This document shows positions 12,573-23,400 of a stretch of 64,000 nucleotides of DNA, piece after piece. The stretch is from Paracyclopina nana. Its lineage: Eukaryota > Arthropoda > Copepoda > Cyclopoida > Cyclopettidae. How positions within the stretch are numbered: position 1 is the stretch's first letter; every line of letters begins with the position of its first letter. The notes beneath the pieces were generated by a model, which was given only the letters and a program-made list of their open reading frames with translations, made no database searches and was not told the DNA's origin. Made by a program: the position numbers and the translations under genes. The stretch covers positions 3,306,001 to 3,370,000 of the forward strand of contig JAGUCH010000006.1 in assembly GCA_019096065.1 (NCBI GenBank), written 5' to 3'.

Positions 12573-13650
12573 CAATTCAGTAGTGCCTTTTTCCCTCCCG
12601 CTGAAAAAATTGGTTATTTGAGTCCCACGCCCACATATTGAAATAGCTTTTCCAACCTCCATGTTTGTTCTGTTTAGATGAGAATTTTTTTCTTTGTTTA
12701 TTATCATATCTAAAAGAAGAATAAATGCAGTCATTGATTAACATGATATATTGGCCTCGATACACAGATTATTCCCATCATGATTTAGTGAAAAGTGGAA
12801 TGCCAATAGGATATCGTCAAGTCACCTTTATAATCATACTGGCCAAACGAATATGAAAATAGTGGAGGACCTTTTCACATTTCTTTCGAGTGGCCTTTTG
12901 CTGTAGTACTGAAGGGATTTGCCTGGTGTATCACATCACAATGAGCAAGCATAGACACAAAAGCACATGACTCCACTCTGTACGTGCTTCACTGCTACAT
13001 TGTAAAGAGAAGGGAGAGAGGGACTTTCTAAGCAGCCATCGAGGTGAGATGATCAAGATCTAGCAGAAAAAGCCACACATTGGATAGCTCTCAGCTCTCG
13101 AGGGAAAAGGTTAAAATTGTAACCGAGTTAGCAGCTAGGGAGGTGGCCAAAAAGGCTTTTATGAAGTAGCAGCTATATTGTATTGTTCGATTAATGGCTG
13201 TATAAGCTCTAGTAGTTCCAGCAGCAACAGCAGTACTCTCGGCCTTGGGAAATAAAAAGAGTCCCTCATAGAAGTGCAGCATGTGCTCTCGCCATAGGCG
13301 TTCCAGCTACAATGCTATATGCAAGGTCAATACAGCAAAAATGTTTAGTCCTAGTTTTGCCATCATCAATCACCAAAAAGGAACCATTTTTTAAAAAAGC
13401 TTTTGCCTGAGATATACTATGGCCGATTTTGGCCAGAATACTGAAAATACCACGAATATGGTATTTCCTACGCATAAATACTTATGTAATGCTGTAAGTA
13501 AAACAGCTAAATACTTCTACAGGCTCTGATAACTTGGAGGAGTGCATAGTATACTATATATAGTAAAAGGACTTTCTATTCGAGACACCTTGTCAGAATC
13601 GAGGCGAGCCAGTAGGGCAATATAGAACTAGGTTTGTAGTAGAATAGTGG

Positions 13651-13670
13651 TGCGTGCGCGCGCGCGCACG
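13651..13670. repeat. Alternating (GC)n/(GT) tract
   Basis: A 20-nt alternating purine-pyrimidine run, TGCGTGCGCGCGCGCGCACG, with potential to adopt Z-DNA. It lies in the OTUD5-CAPS intergenic region. Confidence 0.85.
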
Positions 13671-14262
13671 TTAGCTGTACGTGATGGTGGCTGTCATAGT
13701 AGTAAGGCATTCGAGCTTTCACCCAAGTCTGGAAGAGAGAGCCACATAGTGAGAGGGCCAACATGAACCAAGGTCTTTTGCTCTAGTACAGTCCATATAG
13801 CAGAACTATGTGGTAAGCTGATTGTGTATTTTTTAGTGGCTTGCATCTTCTAGCTACAGCGAGCATACCAAAAAAACTTAGAGAGGTACTCTTTTACCTC
13901 GTCAGAAAATCGGATACATTTCCAACCTGCAGGCTTCCAACATTCTCGTGCTACGAAAGCAATACAAATTGGCAGAAGACTCTTCGCGTTTGAGGAAAGA
14001 GGTGAGAGCTTCTTAAACTCAACTTGAGCAATTTGCGCAGATCAAAGCCTCATGATCATCAAATACTAATGATCACCAAGGCGAAGGTTAGTGAGCTAGA
14101 ACTCTTTTTGATGTGCAGTCCTCAAAGAGAATGGCAAATACAGCAGTTTTCGCGATACACACATCTCAATTCGGCCTGAATATCGTCGAGCACACAAATA
14201 CAATTAAAAATTGCCTTCTTACGTTGAAGCTGTATTATTATTGATCATGCGGTTGCATCCTG

Positions 14263-14322
14263 TGACGTCATTGTATTATGCATAGTACTGCCATTTAAAG
14301 GATTTTTGAAAAAGACGTCATC
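14263..14322. promoter_or_regulatory. CRE pair upstream of CAPS
   Basis: A perfect TGACGTCA is at 14263-14270 and a second CRE-like site, AGACGTCATC, is at 14313-14322, within 140 bp of the CAPS start codon. CREs in this position suggest CREB/ATF control of the neurosecretory gene. The assignment is an inference from position and motif only. Confidence 0.5.
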
Positions 14323-14403
14323 GTTTCCTCATTGCAGGACCAAAAGTTTCCCAAATGGCCAGCTGAAAATTAATAGCTGCTCTAACTAACAAGTGTCTTA
14401 AGC

Positions 14404-17400
14404 ATGATTGAGCCAAGTTCAAGTGAGGAGGATGACGATGAGGTACCTGATTATGGGGGCGGATCCCAAGGGAACCAGGGTGGCCAGAGTGGCAAACTTG
14501 ATGTTCCCAACGGAAATGCCTCTGGTCCCAGGTAATAATAATACTGGCATACTATCTAATAAGCTTTCTACTAGTTTAATATTTCGAAGGTCTGTATCGC
14601 CGCTGGTGAACGACGGCTCAACTGGCTTGAATCGTGATTTGAAGCAGGAAAAAGTCACCTCACCCACCTTAAGCCAAAATTCAGAGAAAAACCTCACCGA
14701 GGCTGAGCTGCAAGTAAGCTGACAAATTGAGTGGTTGGATGTATTTAAGTGCTGAAATAATGTATTTGCTTTGCAGGAGAAACATGCTCGCGAGGAGGAG
14801 GAACGTAAGCGCCGTATCCAATTGTATGTATTCGTTCTGCGGTCCATTGCGTACAACTTCAATGCGAAACAGCCGACAGATATGCAAAAAAGGCACCTCA
14901 AAGTCACCAAAGAAGGCCATGACAAAATGAAAGCTAGAATTGAGGCAAGTTGTGCAGCAGAAGACAAACACCAAAAGCTAGGCGCAACTTGAGGCTAGTT
15001 GCTTATTTAAAAATGCGTGTACTTTCAGAGCTTTCTGCGTGGAGAGACTCAAATCCCCAAAGACGAGGCTTTCAAAGAATGTATTGAGTCTTATTTGCAC
15101 GTCTTCCTCAAGTCTGAGAGAATTGCTGCCATTGTTGGAGGTGGAGCCTTGAGCCAGCACGATTGCCGTGAAGTCTTCAGGTGACTACTGCTGAGTTTTA
15201 AAAGTATTATGGCTTAACCTTCACGCATCCGTTGAAATGCAGGCATCAAAGTGAAAAACGCATCAGGATGCTTCCCGAAATTGATGGACTGAGCAAAGAC
15301 ACAGTGGTCACTTCATGGATGGCAAAGTACGATGCACTTATGAAAGGTGAACAATTGCATTTCCCAAATTAGCAATATTCTAGTTTTATTAGGTAGGAGA
15401 GAGCCGCAATTATGCTAATAGACGTAGCATATTCAGTTACGAAACAGAGGCCATATTTGGCTGTTTTATCTCCATGTGTTAACCATGAAGGCTTTTTCCA
15501 ATTTCAGAGGAAGATGCAAGAAGACCAGGCCAAAGACCCTCAACTGCGATGCTTGGAAATGAGATTATGTCCAAAGAGCAACTGTACGACCTCTATCAGC
15601 AAATTTTGGGCGTGAAGAAGTTCGAGCACCAGCTTTTGTACAATGCAATGCAGGTGAAAAAAAAACCGCGAAAACTGTATTCGTTGCCGCTACCTTGATT
15701 ATCAATTAAGAAAAGTGATTAATTTGTTGCTATAATTACAGCTTGAAAATGCGGACGAGCAAGCAGCTGCAATTAGGCGAGAATTGGATGCAAGACAAGA
15801 AAAAATAAACGAGATGGAGAGGGTAAGAAAAAAAATTATCTTGGAGATGCCGGGGATCGAACCCGGGGCCTTTCACATGCAAAGCGAACGCGCTACCACT
15901 GCGCTACATCCCCACTCGCACAACTAGAAATTTGTTCAATACTATATGTAACGAAGCTTTCTTCTTTGGGCTGAAAATAGCATCCTTTTTGTGATAATAA
16001 AATTAAATACTAAATTGACCCATTATGTTCTTTTCAGAACCGCAAATTGATGCCTAAATTCGTCATCAGGGAGATGGAGTCTCTTTATATTGAGGAATTG
16101 AACCAAGCCATCAGTACCTTGAAGTCCAATTTAGAATCTCTTCCGGTGCAACAAGGGAATGTGGAGAAAGAAAAAAAGTCCTTTCCCTTCCCTAAATTAA
16201 AGCCAAAGTAAGTCACCCTTCTTAAAATAAGACATACTAGCATTCTTTATACTTTTCAAAATCTCCTCACTATATTTAACTCAGCAACTCAAAATTTCTT
16301 TCTTTGTCACTCTTCTTTCACTTATTCTCACAATTTGCTCACTTCTCCATCAGCAAACGTAGAAGTTCAATGATAAGGTATTTTTCCCATAGATCCTATT
16401 TTTTTCGCTACATAAAGCCAGCCGGGGTTGAAAGGTTGCGTGATTTCAGTGAAAAAATTACGCGTGAACCTTTCACGCTCAGCTTTATCAGCATTTACGT
16501 AGTGTCGTTTGACTCGTTTGGCTTTTTTGTGTGCAGTACATAAACAGTGCTGATTGTAAATAATGTCCAATTCTTGTCACACATCGTATTGGAGCTTTCT
16601 CTTTTTTTCAATTGAATTTTCTTATCTTTTAGCCGAACTCAAAGCTCGATTTCAAGGCCAGACGATGACGAGCCGCACATTACCACATTATCGAAATCTG
16701 ATGTCGTGCTCACGTTCCAATTAGAGGTAAACAACTACCCTTATACTTATATTGCACTGTTGGCAAATAGTGCACTCATTTTACGACGTATCGTAATGTG
16801 CTTACAGGTCGTTGTTCTGGAGGTGCGTAATCTCAAATCTGTGACTGGCGAACGAATCATTTATTGTACCATGGAAGTGGATAATTCGGACAAATTGGCT
16901 ACTGATCAGGTGGAAGCCAACAGGCCAATGTGGGACACACAGGGGGACTTTTCCACCACCCATCCTCTACCCATCGTGAAGGTAATTCTTTATAATGCAT
17001 TTTTGCCCTCAATTTCATGCCTGAAGTCCAATTTTCTAGGTGAAGTTATACAAGCAGGCCTCTGGTATCAAAGGAATGCTTTCTCTGGATGACGAAGCAC
17101 TTGGCAAAGTTATAATTCACCCCAACCCACTTTCCAGCAAGGTAAGGAAGACATGACTTATTTTCAGCCTTTCCAACTTGAGTTGTGTGATCTTCTCGCA
17201 GGCTCCAGAATGGTACAAATGCCAAGTGAGTAAAGGCTCGCAAGACCAAGAGCTGAAAATCAAAGTGGCTGTAAGAATGGATAAACCCATGAATATGAAG
17301 CACTGTGGGTAAGCATTCTCCTTTGCAGCTAATTAGTAACGAGGAGGTTATGCTTTATAATAGGATTAGAAAGCAATCAGGCTTTACAAGCAGCAAACTG

Positions 17401-20400
17401 GGGACTAATTCCGGCAAAACTTTTTCAGCTACATGTATGCTATGGGCAAAACCGTGTGGAAAAAGTGGAAGCGTCGTTACTTTGTGCTTGTCCAAGTTTC
17501 CCAATACACCTTTGCCATTTGTAGCTACAAAGAGAAGAAGTCTGACCCCTCAGAAATGATGCAACTGGATGGATACACAGTGGACTACATCGAGCCAGCT
17601 GGTGGTAATTTGCTAAAAAGATGACTTCATTTGTTTACCCCGAAAAAGCCTGACTGACGACCTCTTTTTCTTTCCAGCCATGTTTTTCCACATGAGTAAG
17701 TACTCTAGACTCATCTTGTTGAAAATAATTGTTTTTCTCCCAACAACTTCAACCTTGCTGACTTTGATGTCAATCCAACAACAGCCAATTATATTCATTC
17801 AATTTTTTATAGACAGCAAAGAGGGCATTTATGTGAAGGGTAAAGAGGATATCTTCTTCTGAGGCTTTCACCACTTTTAAAGCTTTCCTTTTCTAAAAGT
17901 AGATTAATGAGCTTTTTTATTTTTTGACTTATACTTTGTAGCGTATTCCATTATTAGAAAATTGATGCATATTACATTATTTAGCTAGTCTTTGAAATCC
18001 GGGACAAAAGAAAAAAGTACATCCTAGTACTTCTACTAACATTGCATGATATTTTCACAAATCTTTGATGAGCAAAATTGAGCTGGCAGCTCAGTATGGT
18101 ACAACCCATAAAAATCCAGAATACCTTAAAGTTCCACTTTTCACTCCCAAAAAAAGAGAAAAGTTGCGTTTTACACATACTTTGAATAAAGTGATTCCTT
18201 TAATTGTGTGTAAAAAAGCTGCTTATGTAGATCGAATCATGCATCAGTTATTGCAATGCACCAAGAGAGACAAAGTGCTAAACTTTAAAGATAAGCTCAT
18301 AAAAGCTCATCGTAGTAACAATTTTGACTTTTTCACAGATTTGGAGGGTGGCAAGTTTTTCTTCAACACTGTGCGAGAGGGCGATTCAGTATTGTTTGCC
18401 ACAGAGGACGAATCTGATGCTCATAATTGGGTCATGGCTTTCTACCGAGCAACTGGTCAGGCCCACAAGCCTTCGCCCCCTGTGGCAACTGGAAAAAGTT
18501 CAGTCCTTGCTGGCAATCAAGGAGGTAAGGCAAAGTTACTGTTCTTCCTCGCGGAAACTTTATTTTGCTATCTAAATACAATTCACAGATACAGACCGAG
18601 CTCGTAAACATGGCATGGAAGAGTTCATCGCAGCTGATCCAGTCACAAGTGACCACCATGCAATGTTTGGTGACCTCCAAAAATGGTCGCTTGATTGGAG
18701 GCTAAAAGATCCTTTTGCCTCGTTGGTAAGTGATTTTCAATTTGCTTTCGCCATCTATGTAACGAATGATTAATTTTGACTAGGGCTGGTTCACGCCAGG
18801 GCAAATTTTCGTCTTGGATGAGTATTGTGCTCGTTATGGAGTGCGCAGTTGTTTCCGCCATCTTAGATACCTAGAAGACTTGTTGGACCGAAGTGAAAAG
18901 AATGTTTTAATCGATCCCACCCTAATCCACTTCAGCTATGCCTACTGTGCCAGCCACGTGCATGGGAACAGGTATGAAAGTCCATTTGGCTCGTACTCAA
19001 ATGCAAATTTTATACATTTTAAACTCATGATTGAGACTCTTGAAAATACTACTCCTTTTCTAACTGACCAAATAGTTAAATATTTCGAGCTTTGCAAGTA
19101 CTTATTTCACATATTGGCCTCAAATTGGACGAGGAATCATTTGTACTTAGAGCTTTTCTCGATCTGCTAAATTGTCATTTTTAAAGTGGCTCATTATTTA
19201 TACAGCTTTTTGATAGTTAAAGAACGTTACAGACACCTTCAATAACAAAATACAAACCTGCTGTATGATTGAACAATTTCTTGGGTGTTGTCAAAAGACT
19301 GCATTGATAATGAGCTAATTTTAACGCTTGAAGTATATTACAAAAGTGCAGTGGTGAACTGCACTTAATCAATATATATTGGTCTTTTTCTCCTCATATT
19401 TTCCTTTTTTTAACAATATATTGATCATCAGATCCTCTGGAGAAATGCTCTCTGAAGCTGTAGAGGGAATGGTAAAAAAGTATGTCCCAAATCAAATGAT
19501 GCATTGTGTGATTATCATGAACGAAGTCATATTTTGCTTGTCTGTCCATTATCGATTTCTTTTCTGCACACTCATCAAAAGCAACAGCTTTCATTTATAT
19601 AGAGTAGTATTCTACTTCTGCTGAATAGTCCATATACTACAGCTATATAGTATAAATATCTTATCGTGGACTAAAAACAAAACGAGGAAAGAACGGCCTG
19701 TCAATGTAGTGGCCGCGCTGCTTCCAGTTTCCTGTTTTTAGTGCTATCAATTTTGCATATTAAAAATGAAAAGTAGACTTGACAAAAAGCATGCCTAACT
19801 TTTTTCAGCCTGACCCACTACAAACCGAGACTTCTTTTGGCATCTTGATTATAAATCTTACAGTAGAATATTTTGCTCTCCATTTCAGTTACATTTTTCA
19901 CTTTATATACCATATTATGATCTAAACCTAGTTTTGACTAGATTTCTTGGCATTGAAATAGCAATTTTTCAGGTAGTTGAAGGCATGGCCAGTTAACAGT
20001 CATTTTGTATCGGCTGAAGCATAAAACCAGCTAAATACAAATTACAGTTAATTCACCAGGTCTTATTAATTAGACTCATTTATTCTAGAAGTACAAAGCA
20101 GCCTATTATAAATGCAAGGAAAACCACAGGATGCGTTTTGCATGGGTCACTTTGTATTCTGAGATTAACATGAAATAATGCTGAATTTATTTTCCATAGT
20201 GCAGTGAGAAGCATCGTGAATCGTCTTTTTTCCCTTTAAAATAGCACAATGACTTTTTCTGCCTGACGAATAGTATGAAAAAATATCGGTGTCAACTGAC
20301 ATTGGTATAGATGACCTTCTCACCTTTTCTACTCTCCATCTCCTTCATTGTCCTAGCTAATTCAATTTTATTGGACATTTTTCAGACAAGATGGAGTTGG

Positions 20401-23400
20401 CACAGTGACTCAAGAGGAAAAGGAGAGTTTTGGTCAAATCAAGGAAAGACTTCGAATTCTCTTGGAAAGACACTTGACCAGTTTCAGATTTGTTTTCCCT
20501 TTTGGAAGGCCAGAAGGGGCCTTAAAGTCCACCATATCATTGTTAGAACGAGTAAGAGGCAAACTGAGACAGCAAGTGGTTCCTTGTGCAATTTTCGCTC
20601 TTTCAGGTGCTCATGAAAGATGTGGCAACTCCAGTGCCACAAAATGAAGTTCGAGCTGTCATCAAAAAGTCCCTCGAAAATGCAGCCCTTGTGAATTATG
20701 AACGATTGTCAGAGGAAGCTCGACTCGAAGGTAAAAATTAGTGCTTTGTTTCCGTGTCTGCAAAAAACACGTGCTCTTCTTTTTCAGCTGAAATAAAAAA
20801 CAAGCAAGGTAAGAAGGAAACCGTGATAATTTCTTAAATTAGCACATCGAGACTTTACTTAGATGAAATCGTGGGCGAAGTGGTCATCACTCCGAGGCAA
20901 AAACTGGAGGACTTGATTCGTTTAGCTGAGCTGTGCGTCGACTTGCTGAGGCAAAATGAAGAGTTTTATGCTGAGGTAAAACAGATATCTGCCTTTTTTC
21001 CTTTGAAAAAATTCTCTTTGGTGAATATTTCATATATTAGTCATGCTAAGTAGGCGATAACCCGCAGCAAAAATATCATAACATAACTGCTATACGCTCG
21101 CACATAATTTTCCAACTTTTCTCGATGTGAAGCACAACAATTATACCATATATGTATACCACAATACAGAGAACATTTTGATTTTTGCGGATGAACTCAC
21201 AACAATCTTTTTACTCTAGAGGAGTGAACAAATCAATTTGCACTTGAATGTGAAAAGAAAAGAAATTCGATGTGTGTGCCAATGATGATGTTGCATTTCA
21301 GTGTTGCATGTTGCCTTAAAATGTGTATTTTCTCTATCCCTGATTATTTGATTGTTATTGGAATTTTCAAGAAAATCAGGCCATGAATAGAAGCGAAAGC
21401 TGCTTTAATTTTTTGAAAGCCAAAATAACGATGCACTAGCAAGCTTTCATCTCGTATTCATGGCCGATCATCATCACACACTCATTTGTCGTTCTTCGTT
21501 TCATTTCTACTTTTGTAATGCTGGTGGTCATTTTATTCATGATTTTTGGTGTTTCAAATTGACTGCATATGAGAGGTTCTCTAATAATTCTGCCCATATT
21601 ACAGAATGCTTTACGTCGTTATTACCACATTTTTGTTTTGTGAAAGACATTAAAAAAAGAGAGAACCAAAATGCTACAATTATTTTTGCATAAACTATGG
21701 TACAAAAGCATAAAATACACTACAAATTTCTCGTCTCTTCCCTTGTGCTTTCACCAACCAATCTTGGGCATGTCTTCAATTGTTGTCTACAGTTCCAACA
21801 TGTAAGTCCATCATCTCTTTTGTTCTAGAGGAAAACGAGGGCCATTTTTGAGCCTTTTTCATATCCTACAATCAGACAGCTATCATTTGAGTGTATGATG
21901 AGATCAATATCTGGCAAAAAGGTCTGGACTAATGTTCAGCCCTTGGTTTTTGACATTGATCTGGAAGCTCATTTCTAGGCAATGTTTTGATGTTCTTTTT
22001 CTCTTTTTCCTACTCTCATTTAACCACACAAAATACCTACTACTACCACTGCACACTACAACAACTACTACTACCTATTATGGGGGAAAATTTGTGTTTT
22101 CTCAAAAAATCAGGACGAGGTGAGTGTGGTTTTGGAAAAAAATCTTTTGCCCTTCCTAAAATGTAGACATACAGCAAGGAGCATGACAAAAATCCTGACA
22201 TCATTTATCTTGGAATGCACCTTAATTATGTATATAGAAACATTTGTGCCTTAGTAGTCGACTTAAATATGAAAAATGATCACTATATCCTAAATAATGG
22301 AACTATACTGCATGTTCAAAGTTCGAAATCTCCCTTCTTAAACAAAGTAGTACGATATGCTAAAAAATGATAATAGCTGCACAGTATCCTACTTAATTTG
22401 CACCAAATAAGCTTTGAAATATACTTTATTACCACACGATTTTCTCCATATTAAAAAGGAATGAAGCTTTCACCACTCTCTCTCGTTTGTAAATAATTAA
22501 ATAAATATTCCAATTCAGCATGGATCACATTTCTTTTTAACCTCCATGAGTATTGAACTGATTCTATGCAGGAAAGCAGGTTATGGGTGTTTAACCTCAT
22601 TTTGGCCTTCTTTTACAGGCCTTTGCTTGGTTTTCGGACCTCCTTGTGGAACATTCGGAAATATTCTGGTCCCTCTTCGGAGTTGACATGGACACAGTGC
22701 TCAGTGAGCAGCCTCCAGACACGTAATTAAATACATATCCATAAGCAAATATGATGAGCTTTTTCCAACTTTTTGCACCACAGGTGGGATTCCTTTCCTC
22801 TCTTCCAAATTCTTAATGACTACTTGCGAACTGACGGTGAGAGCAGAGAGGCCTTGAAACCGAGCTTTCTCTACTACTGAGCATTTGATATTTTTAGATA
22901 ATCTCAAAAATGGAAAGTTTCACCAGCATTTACGCGAAATATTTGCTCCTCAAGTTGTTCGCTACGTGGACCTTATGGAAAGCTCAATTGCTCAGTCTAT
23001 TCACAAGGGATTCGAGAAAGAACGATGGGAAATCAAAGGGTAACAATTAAAAACAAAAACAATAATCATTGAAAATACTATTTATTTGAAAGACTATTTT
23101 TTCATGCAATCGATACATTTATGGCAGAAAATAATTTAAGTTTGAGAATCAGCTAAAAATAATTTGATTAGGAATGGATGCGCGACGTCAGAGGATCTGT
23201 TTTGGAAGCTGGATGCGTTACAGTCGTTTATTCGTGATTTGCACTGGCCAGACCCGGAATTTGCAGAGCACCTCAACCAACGACTTAAAATGATGGCCTG
23301 TGATATGATCGACTCGTGCATCAAGCGAACGGACGCCTCGTTCCAAAACCACTTGAAAAAAGGCATCCTCCTCAACCCCACCGACTACATCATCCCGACC

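Larger units (their letters stand above)
12573..14403. other. Intergenic region between OTUD5 and CAPS
   Basis: The first 150 nt hold the OTUD5 3' UTR and its polyadenylation signal. A (GC)n alternating tract lies at 13651-13670. The last 150 nt contain CRE-like sites and a possible acceptor (ATTGCAG ending at 14337) that would start a 5' UTR exon for CAPS. I see no coding exon. Confidence 0.5.

Noticed and set aside
18065..18338. Open frame of about 90 codons running into CAPS exon 16
   Set aside because: It lies wholly in the intron before the acceptor at 18338, is Lys/His/Leu-rich, matches nothing in CAPS, and the flanking exons join in phase without it.
19431..19470. 40-nt exon-like segment in CAPS intron 18 (after ATCATCAG, before GTAAAA)
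   Set aside because: Its length is not a multiple of three and it would break the frame between exons that fit CAPS directly.
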